Of a stretch of 64,000 nucleotides of DNA, positions 36,378 through 45,302 are shown in pieces. The translations under genes were made by a program, and so were the position numbers. Position 1 is the stretch's first letter. Each line of letters opens with the position of its first letter. Under the pieces are notes generated by a model. It ran no database searches, had not been told where the DNA came from, and was given only the letters and a program-made list of their open reading frames with translations. The DNA is from GCA-2720975 sp964467985 (GTDB lineage: Bacteria; Planctomycetota; UBA1135; GCA-002686595): the NCBI GenBank assembly GCA_964467985.1, contig CAYXTP010000006.1:124001-188000 (forward strand). The letters run 5' to 3'.

Positions 36378-37768
36378 CCGCCGTAGCGCTGTTCGAGCAT
36401 GGCCAAGGCCGCACGGACTCCGAATGCCTCACCGCCCACAGGACGCCCTGGCTGCGCAGAGTCAATCCAGCCCATAGTGTCCACATGAGCCCAGGCCTGG
36501 CCGTCGGAAACGAACTCCTGGAGGAACAGCGCTGCAGTGATAGCCCCCCCCATCGGGGTAGAACTGATGTTGTTCAGGTCTGCCACCGGGCTCTTGATGA
36601 AGCGCCGGTAGGGCCTGTGCAAGGGCAGGCGCCAGAGGGGATCCGTGACCGCGAGCCCGGCCCCAAGATAGTCGTCAGCCCAAGCATCGTCGTTGCAGAA
36701 CAAGGCGGGCAGTTCCGTGCCCAGGGCAACGCGGGCCGCGCCAGTCAGAGTGGCGAAGTCCAAGATTAGATCCGGATCCTCCCCATCGGCTTCGGCCAGT
36801 GCATCGCACAGGACGAGCCGGCCTTCCGCATCCGTATTGCCGACCTCGACTGTCTTGCCCTTGCGTGAATCGAGCACATCTAGGGGCCGGAAGGCATTGC
36901 CCGAGACGGCGTTCTCCACGCAGGGCACGAGCAAGCGCAGGCGAACAGAGAGGCCCGCGGCCATGACCGCGTGGGCCAGGGCCAGAGCTGAGGCCGAGCC
37001 CCCCATGTCCTTCTTCATCAGTTTCATGCCCGCCGAGGGCTTGAGATCGAGCCCGCCCGAATCGAACACCACGCCCTTGCCGACGAGCGTGATCTTGGGG
37101 GCATCTGGATCCCCCCAGGTCAGATCCGCAAGGCGCGGCGCGCGATCCGCAGCGCGGCCGACCGCGTGGACACAGGGATAATTCTGCTGCAGCAAATCGT
37201 CCCCTTCGATGCACGTGTAGTGAGCGCCGTGACGCCCAGCCACACCTTCGATTGTCCCCGCCAATTCCTCGGGCCCCATGTCCTCGGCGGGTGTGTTGAC
37301 CAGATCGCGCGCCAGGGCGATCGCCTCGGCCTGGCGCGTGACCGACTCGCGGTTGGCGCCCTCCGGCCACGCGTAACGTGGCAGGTCCGATGTGGGTGTC
37401 TTGTAACGCGTGAAGCGGTAGCAAGCCAGGGCCCACCCCAAACAGCAACGGTCTGCCTGCCGGCTATCGAGCTGCTGGAGTTGAAAGACTGCAGGGGGCG
37501 AGGAGACAGGCAGGGCACCGACAAGCGCCGCCCAGTCCCAGAGGGTCGGATCACTGGGCACACCGAACAGCACGCGCTCCACGCCCCCAGCGGGCCCCGG
37601 CAACACCAAGCACTGGGCGGGCTTGGCCTCAAAGCCGTGAGCAGCCGCCCAGGCCCGCGACTCGGGTGCCTCGCCCAGCAGCGCATCGAGGGAATCGGGG
37701 GTAGCCGGATAGACCGGGATCGGTCGCAACTCAAGCTGAGCTGCATCCACAAAGGTGTCGAGAATCAT
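36374..37768 (-). CDS. M17 leucyl aminopeptidase
   Basis: 464 residues. The C-terminal catalytic domain is complete: ITLVGKGVVFDSGGLDLKPS, MKLMKKDMGGSASALALA (metal-ligand Lys and Asp), and VEVGNTDAEGRLVLCDAL around residue 315 with the active-site Arg and Glu. The C-terminal PVADLNNISSTPMGGAITAALFLQEFV also fits. The N-terminal domain is short relative to E. coli PepA. It releases N-terminal amino acids in the cytoplasm using two metal ions. It heads a two-gene unit with the LamG-like lipoprotein and sits next to the oligopeptide transporter gene, which suggests peptide scavenging. Confidence 0.94.
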   Translation of the reverse strand: MILDTFVDAAQLELRPIPVYPATPDSLDALLGEAPESRAWAAAHGFEAKPAQCLVLPGPAGGVERVLFGVPSDPTLWDWAALVGALPVSSPPAVFQLQQLDSRQADRCCLGWALACYRFTRYKTPTSDLPRYAWPEGANRESVTRQAEAIALARDLVNTPAEDMGPEELAGTIEGVAGRHGAHYTCIEGDDLLQQNYPCVHAVGRAADRAPRLADLTWGDPDAPKITLVGKGVVFDSGGLDLKPSAGMKLMKKDMGGSASALALAHAVMAAGLSVRLRLLVPCVENAVSGNAFRPLDVLDSRKGKTVEVGNTDAEGRLVLCDALAEADGEDPDLILDFATLTGAARVALGTELPALFCNDDAWADDYLGAGLAVTDPLWRLPLHRPYRRFIKSPVADLNNISSTPMGGAITAALFLQEFVSDGQAWAHVDTMGWIDSAQPGRPVGGEAFGVRAALAMLEQRYGG

Positions 37769-37792
37769 GGGTGACGATTGGGGTAGTCGGAC

Positions 37793-39667
37793 TCACTTGC
37801 TCGGGCGAATCATGGCCCGGAACAGCCAGAGGACGAAGAGAGCCGCAAGACCCGTGACCCAAGCCAGCGGGTGCACGTCGACGAGTCCCTTGAATTCTAG
37901 GGCCCCGAGAACTGCCAACCCGACGCCCATCAGCGCCTCACCAGCGATGATGCCCGAAGAGAACAGCACGCCACGGTGCAGGATTGAGTCGTGCTCGCTC
38001 TTGTCCGCAGCCCGGGTGGCCAAGTGGGCCAGAATGCCACCCAGCAAGATCGGTGTGGCCAAACCAAAGGGCAGATACATCCCGACCGCGACGGGCATCA
38101 AGTGCAAGCGGAACCCGCTGCCTTGACTCTTCAGAAGATGATCGAGAATGAGAATCACCACCCCCACTCCTGCGCCAATTTGGATCAAGTGCCAGGGCAG
38201 CTCACCCACGCCAGCGAATCCCTCGGCCAGGCTCTTGAAGAGTCCCGCTTGAGGTGCGGGAAGCAAGCGGCCTCCGATTCCACCTTCTGTGTTGTTGTGC
38301 AACAGGGTCAGGACTGGGGCCATGACGAAAGCTGCCACACCAGCGCCTACGATTTGCATCATCTGCTGCCGATGGGGAGCTGCCCCTACCAAGGACCCCG
38401 TTTTTAGATCGTTGCACACATCCCCGGCCGTGCAAGCCACGCAGCACACAACGGCCGCTACGCCAATGATGGCCACCATGACCTCAGGGCCCTGCATGTC
38501 AAACACGCTCAGCATGAGCCCCGTGAACAGCACGGCGGTGATTGTCATGCCGGACACCGGACTGTTGGAATTGCCCACGAGGCCCACGATGTAGCTCGCC
38601 ACGGCTGTGAAGAAGAAGGCCATGACCAACATCACCACAGTAGAGAGCAGCGTGATATCCATGCGCCCGCCGGTGAACTTGTAGTAGATGGCGAATACGG
38701 CGCTGATGCACAGGATCGAGAGAATGACAATCAGGAATGACGGAATGTCCCGCTGCCCGTTCTTGTGCTGCTCGCGTCCTCGACCCGTCAGTTCCGATAC
38801 GGCACGCACAAGTCCGTGGCGTACGGCGACGATCGAAGCCATGCCCCCGACGACCATAGCTCCCACGCCCACATAGCGAATCTGGTTGCCCCAGAGGTCC
38901 CAGGCCTTGTCTACGGCCGACAGACTCGTGTCCTCAGGCAGGCCCAACATCGGGATACCGATGATCCACGCCAGCACGCCCCCGATGAATATCAAGACGG
39001 CCACGTTGAGCCGTACGATTGCGCCCACGGCCACGAGCATGGGCGAGACATCTCCACCAAAATAGAAGATGCGGCCTGCTCGTTCCGTAGCCACTTCGAG
39101 ACTGTGACTGAAGATGTGCAAGAAGCCCTGTGCAAACTTGAAGACGGCTCCAAGGAGCCCACCAATCAACAAGGCCTGCGCCCCGGATTCATCACCGTCT
39201 TGGGCTGAACCCGCCTCCAAGACCTTCGCGCAAGCCACCCCCTCCGGATAGGCCAGCTCGTCGTTGTCGACCACAAAGACCTTGCGCATGGGAATCATGA
39301 GCAGGATCCCGAGCAGTCCACCGGCAAAGGAGACCGCAGTCACTGTCCAATAGTCGAACTCCGTCCAGACCCCCATCATGACCAAGGCGGGCATGGTGAA
39401 GATGATCCCGGCGGCCAGAGACTCACCGGCGGAAGCCGCGGTCTGTACCTGGTTGGCCTCCAAGATCGATCCGCGCCTTGGCAGCATGCGAAACACCAGC
39501 ATGGCCATGACCGCCGCGGGTATGGAAGCCGACACCGTCATGCCCGCTTTCAGCCCCACATACACGTTGGCCGCCCCCATCACGATGGACAGCAGGATTC
39601 CGAGCAAGACTGCTCGAAGGGTGAGTTCACGCGTACCGCCATCAGGCGGGGGAGGAGATGAATTCAT
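37793..39667 (-). CDS. OPT-family oligopeptide transporter
   Basis: 624 residues with about 14-16 hydrophobic segments throughout. The N-terminus TLRAVLLGILLSIVMGAANVYVGLKAGMTVSASIPAAV is characteristic of bacterial OPT proteins, as is the EANQVQTAASAGESLAAG segment. Other family patches include VVCCVACTAGDVCNDLKTGSLVGAAPHRQQM and GGILAHL. OPT transporters import short peptides (or metal chelates) using the proton gradient. The neighbouring M17 aminopeptidase would digest imported peptides; the genes are 24 bp apart, with the transporter gene upstream. Confidence 0.95.
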   Translation of the reverse strand: MNSSPPPPDGGTRELTLRAVLLGILLSIVMGAANVYVGLKAGMTVSASIPAAVMAMLVFRMLPRRGSILEANQVQTAASAGESLAAGIIFTMPALVMMGVWTEFDYWTVTAVSFAGGLLGILLMIPMRKVFVVDNDELAYPEGVACAKVLEAGSAQDGDESGAQALLIGGLLGAVFKFAQGFLHIFSHSLEVATERAGRIFYFGGDVSPMLVAVGAIVRLNVAVLIFIGGVLAWIIGIPMLGLPEDTSLSAVDKAWDLWGNQIRYVGVGAMVVGGMASIVAVRHGLVRAVSELTGRGREQHKNGQRDIPSFLIVILSILCISAVFAIYYKFTGGRMDITLLSTVVMLVMAFFFTAVASYIVGLVGNSNSPVSGMTITAVLFTGLMLSVFDMQGPEVMVAIIGVAAVVCCVACTAGDVCNDLKTGSLVGAAPHRQQMMQIVGAGVAAFVMAPVLTLLHNNTEGGIGGRLLPAPQAGLFKSLAEGFAGVGELPWHLIQIGAGVGVVILILDHLLKSQGSGFRLHLMPVAVGMYLPFGLATPILLGGILAHLATRAADKSEHDSILHRGVLFSSGIIAGEALMGVGLAVLGALEFKGLVDVHPLAWVTGLAALFVLWLFRAMIRPSK

Positions 39668-39763
39668 GGAACCGGGGCAGGGGAGGGGGGATTCGACCCG
39701 CGACCCTAACCGCCGGGCCTCTTGAGCACCAATCTCCGTCTAGCGGGCGAGCCGAGTCGCGTC

Positions 39764-40078
39764 CTACCTAGGGGCAGGAGTCCCAGGCGAGATGCTCAGA
39801 TCCCCATTGACGGGCGGCCTTGCCGGATTTCCCTCTGCGCTAGGTTCGGCACGCTGATCGGTTTCTCGTAACGGATCAGCAAGCTCGGGTGTGGTGTGGT
39901 CGGCCAAGCCTTCCGGTCTCGTGCCCGCGGGCCAGGAGAGTTGAGTCGCTGCAGGTTTTTCCGCCGCCCGGGTGACGCCACCGCTTCGCATCCAAAGCAC
40001 GGATCCCAGGACCACCAAAGAGGTCCACCAGGGAAAAACAGCGCGCCGGGCACTGCTGGATTGTGGGCGGGAAGCCAT
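39764..40078 (-). CDS. small hypothetical single-pass membrane protein
   Basis: 104 residues from the ATG at 40078: basic N-terminus, one hydrophobic segment (VFPWWTSLVVLGSVLWM), then a Pro/Glu-rich tail. Longer starts on the reverse strand overlap mqnB and look spurious. It is 96 bp upstream of the OPT transporter gene on the same strand. No family is recognised, and only length and composition support it. Confidence 0.4.
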   Translation of the reverse strand: MASRPQSSSARRAVFPWWTSLVVLGSVLWMRSGGVTRAAEKPAATQLSWPAGTRPEGLADHTTPELADPLRETDQRAEPSAEGNPARPPVNGDLSISPGTPAPR

Positions 40079-40267
40079 GGCGCGGGAGGATAGCCTCCCC
40101 TGAGCACGAGAATGCACTGAGGCCACCCGGATCGAGAAAACCCCCAGCTGACACCTCCTAGGGGCCTCTCCAGCGCAGCCAAAATTCCCCCGTTCTGGCC
40201 TCCAGGTCCCACCCTCTGCCGCTTGCCGCGCCTTGCGAGCGCGCCCGCACTGCCAGATGATCTGCCC

Positions 40268-40906
40268 ATGAGTGCCCCCCTCAGCCCCGGAGCCCCGACT
40301 CTGATCTTGATTCCAACCCCACTGGAGCGTGAGCGCTTGCAAGCCCTCGGTGGACTGACGCGCGGCTCTGGCCTGAGCGAGCTGTGCGGCTTTGGACCGG
40401 TGGCTTCTGCTGCGCGGACTGCAGAACTGGTCGCGCGCTTCAACCCGCGACGAGTGCTGTTGATTGGGTGCGCCGGAACCCACGCGCGCGACACACACCC
40501 CGTCGGATCTGCTTGGCGCTTTGAGTCCGTAGCGATCGATGGAGTGGGCTCCGGTGAGGGCCAATCCTTCGCAGGTCCCGGGGCCATGAACCTGCCCCAA
40601 TGGACCGGGCCGAACGGCTCTGTGTCCGACCGATTACCGCTGGCCTCTGGAGACGCTGGGCTCCTACTCACTGTCTGTGCAGCGGCCGGCGATGCTGCCC
40701 AGGCCGAGCAACGACGGATGCGTTTTCCGGACGCCAAGGCGGAGGACATGGAGGCGTTTGGCGTGGCCATGGCCTGTCACCTGAATCAAGTGCCCCTGAC
40801 GGTCATCCGCGGCATGTCGAACGCTGCCGGTGAACGAGACAAGCAGCAATGGCAACTCGATGAGGCCCTAGCGAGCGCCTTGGCTTTGGCTCGAGAGATT
40901 ATCTGA
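40268..40906 (+). CDS. mqnB: futalosine hydrolase
   Basis: 212 residues from the ATG at 40268. The nucleoside-phosphorylase-like fold is seen in TLILIPTPLERERL, LIGCAGTHARDTHPVGSAW and AEDMEAFGVAMACHLNQVPLTVIRGMSN (purine/acid-base site). In the futalosine pathway MqnB cleaves futalosine to dehypoxanthinyl futalosine for menaquinone synthesis. It sits 15 bp ahead of mqnD on the same strand, which strongly supports the assignment over MTA/SAH nucleosidase. Confidence 0.9.
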   Translation: MSAPLSPGAPTLILIPTPLERERLQALGGLTRGSGLSELCGFGPVASAARTAELVARFNPRRVLLIGCAGTHARDTHPVGSAWRFESVAIDGVGSGEGQSFAGPGAMNLPQWTGPNGSVSDRLPLASGDAGLLLTVCAAAGDAAQAEQRRMRFPDAKAEDMEAFGVAMACHLNQVPLTVIRGMSNAAGERDKQQWQLDEALASALALAREII

Positions 40907-40921
40907 CTCAGACCTGAATCC

Positions 40922-42115
40922 ATGACACGCCGCATTCACCTGGGACTGTCCACCTGCCCCAATGACACGTTCACCTTCCACGCTCTGCTCGCGGGCCAGG
41001 TCTCCACACCGGGGCTGGAGTTCGAATTCGAACTGTTGGATGTGGAGACCCTGAACGAACGGCTACTGGCCGGGCAATTCGACGTGGCCAAGGGAAGTTT
41101 TCACGCCGCCCTGCTCTCCGAGACCGACCTTGGCTTGCTGCCTAGCGGCAGTGCCTTGGGGTTCGGCAACGGCCCATTGCTGCTCAGCACGCACGCGGAC
41201 CGGGTCCCAGGTCCGGGCGACACGGTGCTCTGCCCCGGTGAGCACACGACGGCCTCCTTTCTGCAGCGCCTGTACCACCCATCCGCCAAGAGCGAACAGT
41301 GCGTCTTCTCGGAGATCCTGCCGAAGCTCGAAGCCCGCCGGGTGCCTTTCGGCGTCTGCATCCACGAGGGTCGCTTCACCTACGCGGACCACAACCTGCA
41401 CCTGGTGGAAGACCTCGGGCAACGCTGGGAAAAGGAAACGAAAATGCCCCTGCCCCTGGGCGGGATTCTCGCTCGGCCTGGGTTGGGGACGCCCACGCTA
41501 CGTGCGGTGCAACGCGCGATCCGGGACTCACTCACCTGGGCCCAGGCGCAGCCGACTGCAACCCTGCCGACGATGCGGCAGTACGCACAGGAGTTTTCGG
41601 ATGACGTCCTCATGGCGCACGTGGACTTGTACGTGAGTCAGTGGACACGCGACCTTGGGCGCCTGGGCCAGGCGGCTCTGACCCGCCTATGGGAGGAAGG
41701 CATGGCGTCCCGCATCCTGCCTGAGGGCTCGGCGCCTCTGCAGATACTGGGCAGGCCCCGACTCTTCCACCTCTGCACTCCAGAGGACGCCCGGGCACTG
41801 TTCAACAGGGAGCCCGCCCTGAGCAGCCATTCCCACACACCGGGCGAGCAGGGATTCGTTCATCTCAGCGAGTCGCACCAGCTGCGTGAGACCCTGGATG
41901 TGCACTTCGCCGACGCTCAAGCCCTATTCCTGCTCGAGCTGGATGGGCAACGTGTGGGTCCCCAGGTGGATTGGGAGCGCTCGCGGGGGAATGAGGAGTT
42001 CCCGCACCTCTATCGAGGCATTGCACGCGAGGACGTGAAGCAGCACTGGGCGCTCGAGCCCGACGCGGACAGGGTCCTGCAATTGCCCTCGCTGGACGAC
42101 GCCGTCATCCCCTAG
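40922..42115 (+). CDS. mqnD: 1,4-dihydroxy-6-naphthoate synthase (MqnD) fused to DUF952
   Basis: 397 residues, against about 280 for normal MqnD. Residues 1-275 are MqnD: LGLSTCPNDTFTFHALL, ELLDVETLNERLLAGQFDVAKGSFHAAL, and LGGILARPGLGTPTLRAVQRAI. From residue 281 a second domain fits DUF952: RLFHLCTPEDARALF, GFVHLSESHQLRETL, ALFLLELDG and EEFPHLYRGI. MqnD converts cyclic dehypoxanthinyl futalosine to dihydroxynaphthoate. The DUF952 part is of unknown function (often described as glutathione-transferase-adjacent, with no established reaction). The fusion is continuous in frame with no stop between. It is operonic with mqnB. Confidence 0.9.
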   Translation: MTRRIHLGLSTCPNDTFTFHALLAGQVSTPGLEFEFELLDVETLNERLLAGQFDVAKGSFHAALLSETDLGLLPSGSALGFGNGPLLLSTHADRVPGPGDTVLCPGEHTTASFLQRLYHPSAKSEQCVFSEILPKLEARRVPFGVCIHEGRFTYADHNLHLVEDLGQRWEKETKMPLPLGGILARPGLGTPTLRAVQRAIRDSLTWAQAQPTATLPTMRQYAQEFSDDVLMAHVDLYVSQWTRDLGRLGQAALTRLWEEGMASRILPEGSAPLQILGRPRLFHLCTPEDARALFNREPALSSHSHTPGEQGFVHLSESHQLRETLDVHFADAQALFLLELDGQRVGPQVDWERSRGNEEFPHLYRGIAREDVKQHWALEPDADRVLQLPSLDDAVIP

Positions 42116-42218
42116 ACACGACGACACCCCTGTCCCAGAGGGGCAAGGGTGCCGGTAGATTCCCCAACCGGTCCTGGAGGGCCCCGGAAGAGGATGAGGG
42201 CCCAGCTCGAAAGCGTGG

Positions 42219-42234
42219 ACCCCGTGAATGGGGT
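42219..42234 (-). terminator. possible terminator hairpin after the Hc1-like gene
   Basis: ACCCC-GTGAAT-GGGGT immediately follows the stop codon of the minus-strand Hc1-like gene. The downstream reverse-strand sequence has only a short TTT, so the call is weak. Confidence 0.3.
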
Positions 42235-42235
42235 G

Positions 42236-42427
42236 TCAGCCTTGCTGTGCGCCACCCGAGTCCCGTAGCTCAAGCATCTCCTTGCGGAGGTCTTGGGCCA
42301 GGTTCTTGATGGCTTGCATGGACTTGCGAACGCGAGCGGTGGCGGCCTTGTTGCCTTCTTCGGCCTTCTCGACGTCTGCACGGGTGTTGTTCACGGTCTC
42401 GACAAGCTGGTCGAAGTTGGTGCTCAT
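42236..42427 (-). CDS. mini Hc1-like histone
   Basis: 63 residues from the ATG at 42427: MSTNFDQLVETVNNTRADVE, then KAEEGNKAATARVRKSMQAI and KNLAQDLRKEMLELRD. This matches the N-terminal core of chlamydial histone Hc1 (DLAKAEKGNKAAAQRVRTDS ... LYRKE). Hc1 proteins condense DNA; the Lys/Ala-rich tail is absent here, so it is a short form. It is probably a nucleoid-associated protein, highly helical. An alternative upstream start at 42529 adds non-homologous sequence. Confidence 0.8.
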   Translation of the reverse strand: MSTNFDQLVETVNNTRADVEKAEEGNKAATARVRKSMQAIKNLAQDLRKEMLELRDSGGAQQG

Positions 42428-42458
42428 GGGGCGATTGGAGTTGGGGTCGATGGGATCG

Positions 42459-42473
42459 CCGGAGGGTCTCCGG
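42459..42473. promoter_or_regulatory. perfect 6-bp palindrome upstream of the Hc1-like gene
   Basis: CCGGAG-GGT-CTCCGG lies 32 bp before the Hc1-like start. It could be an operator or mRNA hairpin, with no further support. The 282-bp gap it lies in shows no other gene. Confidence 0.3.
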
Positions 42474-42709
42474 CAGGGGTCTTCTGGGGCCAACTGGGCC
42501 CTCTCACCCCTGCTAGAAGCCAAAAACAACCCCAGGGATCAAGAAAGAACCCCCTCCTGAGGGATCTGGACGGGGGAGGTCTCGGCGCGGTGGCCTGTTC
42601 AATTGGCACGTAAGTCCAGCATTGAAAGGGCCTTAAGGGAACACCCAAGACCCGGGCGTGGAGTCCGCTCTGAGACCCCCCAAAACCCCTCTCCAACGCA
42701 GGGCCCCCC

Positions 42710-43198
42710 CTAGCGCAGGTCCCTGCGCCCCCCCAATGCGAGCACTTCCCGCCACTCAGCAGCCCTCACAGGCTGCACCGAGAGGCGTTGTCCCTTCTGC
42801 AGTAGCGCCATCTCAGTCAACTTCGAAGTGGCCCTGAGGGTCTCCAGAGGGACCGACTCTTCAAAGGCCCCTCGTGCGCGCACGTCGACCACAAACCAAC
42901 GCGGGTTGTCGGGGTCCGACTTGGCGTCGAAGTGCGAGTCTTTGGGGTCAAATTGGGTTGGATCCGGATAACCCGCGCGGACGACCTCAGCCACGCCGGC
43001 CACCGCCGGGGGGTTGGCATTGGAGTGGTAGAAGAGCACCCCGTCCCCAGGCTGCAGGTCATCCCGCAACATGTTGCGGGCCTGGTAGTTGCGTACGCCG
43101 TCCCAAAGGGTGGTCTGTCCGGGAGAATCGAGAAGATCTTGGAACGAAAAGGCGTTGGGTTCGGACTTGAGCAGCCAGTAGCGTCGTTTCTTTGCCAT
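42710..43198 (-). CDS. EVE-domain protein
   Basis: 162 residues, standard single-domain length. YWLLKSEPNAFSFQDLL, LWDGVRNYQARNMLRDDLQPGDGVLFYHSNANP and AGVAEVVRAGYPDPTQFD are diagnostic of EVE (PUA-like/YTH-like) domains, which bind modified bases. Solitary EVE proteins are widespread; some members act in restriction or RNA modification. It is probably the last gene of a run with the GNATs (34-bp gap upstream). Confidence 0.93.
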   Translation of the reverse strand: MAKKRRYWLLKSEPNAFSFQDLLDSPGQTTLWDGVRNYQARNMLRDDLQPGDGVLFYHSNANPPAVAGVAEVVRAGYPDPTQFDPKDSHFDAKSDPDNPRWFVVDVRARGAFEESVPLETLRATSKLTEMALLQKGQRLSVQPVRAAEWREVLALGGRRDLR

Positions 43199-43232
43199 GG
43201 TGTGCGGCAGTCTAGCAGCCCAACCACTCGGA

Positions 43233-44234
43233 CTACACCAAGTCGCTATCCCCGAGCTGGTACCACCAGCCCTCGCTTAGTAGTGCAGAGCCTACGCGCC
43301 GGTCGAAGGACCGCACGACGCGCTGCCAGGAGGTGGGGTGCATTTGAAAGCCCTGGGTTTGGAACCAGGCGAACCAGAGACTGAAGGGGGGCATCCAAAG
43401 CGCCAGAGCATCGCACGACCACTGCCGTGCTTTGAGTTCGACAGCTGCAAGCAATTGGGATCCGACTTCCGGCTCGGCGCTTGGAACGAGCCAGTCGACG
43501 ACGCTAGCGAGGAGTTGACCTTCGCGCTCCACGGCCCGACACACGGCCAGGCCACGCAAGATTCCCTCCGAATCCCGCACTCCCAGGCACGTGTAGGTGT
43601 GCACGGGGTGGCAGATGTAACGCCAGAGCAACCACGCCCCATCGCGCACCGTGCCCACCTCCATCTCCCTTGCGCAACGTTCCCAGAGCCACTGCGCCTG
43701 ATCATCAAAGCCGGAGAGTTCCTCCACGTTGAGCTCGGCCAAGGACGATGGCGCCGGATCGGAAAGCGCTTCAACGGGCCGCGCCAAGGCGTGTTGGCGA
43801 CCACAGCGTTCGTAACCCAGCAGGCGCTCTCCAATGCGTCGGTTGGCTGGCAGGGGCCAGCCGTAGAACAAGGAGACTTCCCCACCACCGGGCCCATTGA
43901 GGCTGTGGTCTTCAAAGAAGGCCTGGGCCGTGCGGGCGAAGGTCCCCTGTCGACCCAAGCCACCACGCTCGCTGGGGTGCACCATGGAGTCCACAACCTG
44001 TGAGAACACCCGCGCCTGACCATCCATCCACACCCGGCTGGGCAGGGCGGCGTACTGGGCCACCACTTGCTCCCCGCGCAGGGCCACTTGTACTTGGGTG
44101 CCCGCGGGGTTTTGGCGGAAGGCCCAGTGCCAGGCTTGAGGGGACAGGTTTCTCCCAAAGGCGGCCTCGAAAGTGGCGAGCAGGCTCTGCTCATCGCCTT
44201 CTCGCAGGGGGCGGATTTCGAGCGCGACGCTCAT
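43233..44234 (-). CDS. GNAT-family acetyltransferase-like protein (tandem copy 2)
   Basis: 333 residues from the ATG at 44234, overlapping the upstream gene stop as ATGA. It has the Eis/GNAT double-fold pattern: EIRPLREGDEQSLLATFEAAF, WHWAFRQNPAG, QVVAQYAALPSRVWMDGQ, VVDSMVHPSERGGLGRQGTF, then an extended second half. It is a paralogue of 44231-45244; both end in a GD[ST]DL motif (QLGDSDLV and SLGDTDLL). Such proteins are often cell-surface-polysaccharide-associated acetyltransferases; the acceptor substrate cannot be read from sequence. Confidence 0.8.
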   Translation of the reverse strand: MSVALEIRPLREGDEQSLLATFEAAFGRNLSPQAWHWAFRQNPAGTQVQVALRGEQVVAQYAALPSRVWMDGQARVFSQVVDSMVHPSERGGLGRQGTFARTAQAFFEDHSLNGPGGGEVSLFYGWPLPANRRIGERLLGYERCGRQHALARPVEALSDPAPSSLAELNVEELSGFDDQAQWLWERCAREMEVGTVRDGAWLLWRYICHPVHTYTCLGVRDSEGILRGLAVCRAVEREGQLLASVVDWLVPSAEPEVGSQLLAAVELKARQWSCDALALWMPPFSLWFAWFQTQGFQMHPTSWQRVVRSFDRRVGSALLSEGWWYQLGDSDLV

Positions 44235-45244
44235 AGCAAGTCCGTGTCCCCCAGGCTCAGGGCCAGGTGTTCGGCCCACCACGCCACGGGCCGGCGAGGC
44301 ATGTATGAACGACCCGCAAATGAGTAGGACCCGGGTACGACCCAGAACCCGAGATCCTGCAGGACTTGCCACTCTGCACACGCGTCCGTGGTGACCTGCG
44401 CCAGGGTGTCCAACCCAGAAGCGCGCGCCAGGCGCGCTGCGCGGGCCAACAACGCACGCAACGCGCCCTCGTCCCCCGTTTCAACCAGCCCGTCCAGAAT
44501 CCAAAGTGCCTGCCGGCCCTCCACTTGCCCAGCGACGAGCACCATCCAACCCACGAGCTCCCCCTCTCGCTGTGCGACCAACCACTGATAGTTCACGTTG
44601 GGCCGCTCATCGTAGCGCCAAGCCAGATAGCGGCGGTCCTTGATGACCCGAGCGGGTTCAGCGGCGCACGTCTTGGCAAACAGCGCGTCGACGCCTTGGG
44701 GAACATTCGACGTCACGTCCACGCCCACATCCGTGTCGGCTCGAAGCGCTGCGAAAGCCTCAGCCTGGCTCTCCAAACGCCACAGAGGAGAGAGCATCGA
44801 GTACTGCAGCTGATCCCGGCCGACACGCCAGGCCGCCGGCACGGGCAAGCCGTACATCATGCGATCCTCGCCAGCCCCATCGAATCCGTGCCGTTCGGCA
44901 TAGCTGCGGCCCGCCTGCACGAACAGGCCGGCGCGCGCCAACCCCCCGCGCACTCTCGGGTCGCAAAAAGAATCCACAGACTGACTGATGAGCGCCTCCT
45001 CTCCCTCCAACAGGATGCGCACGCCCAAGCCCGCGTACTGGGCCAGCACCCGCCCGTGCTCATCCAGGGCCAGGCTGGCCCGCCCTCCAGCCGGGTTGTC
45101 GACGAAGCGCCACCGCCATTCGGCCAGGGTGCGCGCTTCGAAGCCCTGTTGGACGCCTGCGAACACTCGATTGAATGCGTCGAGAATGGCCTCCCCATCG
45201 CTGGGTTCGTACTCGCGCAGGGTGATCTCGGGGGTCCGGGTCAA
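44231..45244 (-). CDS. GNAT-family acetyltransferase-like protein (tandem copy 1)
   Basis: 337 residues. EITLREYEPSDGEAILDAFNRVF, EWRWRFVDNPAGG, RVLAQYAGLGVRILLEGEE and VDSFCDPRVRGGLARAGLF define the first GNAT fold; the second half includes YLAWRYDERPNVNYQWLVAQ. It shares layout and C-terminal motif with the downstream gene, so this is a tandem duplication. It starts about 59 bp after the tRNA-Sec 3' end and could be transcribed with it. Confidence 0.8.
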   Translation of the reverse strand: MTRTPEITLREYEPSDGEAILDAFNRVFAGVQQGFEARTLAEWRWRFVDNPAGGRASLALDEHGRVLAQYAGLGVRILLEGEEALISQSVDSFCDPRVRGGLARAGLFVQAGRSYAERHGFDGAGEDRMMYGLPVPAAWRVGRDQLQYSMLSPLWRLESQAEAFAALRADTDVGVDVTSNVPQGVDALFAKTCAAEPARVIKDRRYLAWRYDERPNVNYQWLVAQREGELVGWMVLVAGQVEGRQALWILDGLVETGDEGALRALLARAARLARASGLDTLAQVTTDACAEWQVLQDLGFWVVPGSYSFAGRSYMPRRPVAWWAEHLALSLGDTDLL

Positions 45245-45302
45245 ACCGCAGCAGAGGCTCGGGGATCAGGGATGGGAACCGGAGGGGAGGGCGAATAGGT
45301 GG

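Noticed and set aside
39680..39745. tRNA-like stretch on the minus strand (GTCGAATCC-like T-loop in a GC-rich context)
   Set aside because: One T is missing from the T-loop and no acceptor, D or anticodon stems of proper length pair. Treated as chance or a decayed remnant.
39796..40770. 324-codon minus-strand ORF covering mqnB
   Set aside because: Overlaps the well-supported mqnB almost fully; only the 39764-40078 part has protein-like features.
42459..42473. Terminator for a transcript entering from the EVE gene
   Set aside because: The palindrome has no T-run on either strand; kept only as a possible operator or hairpin.
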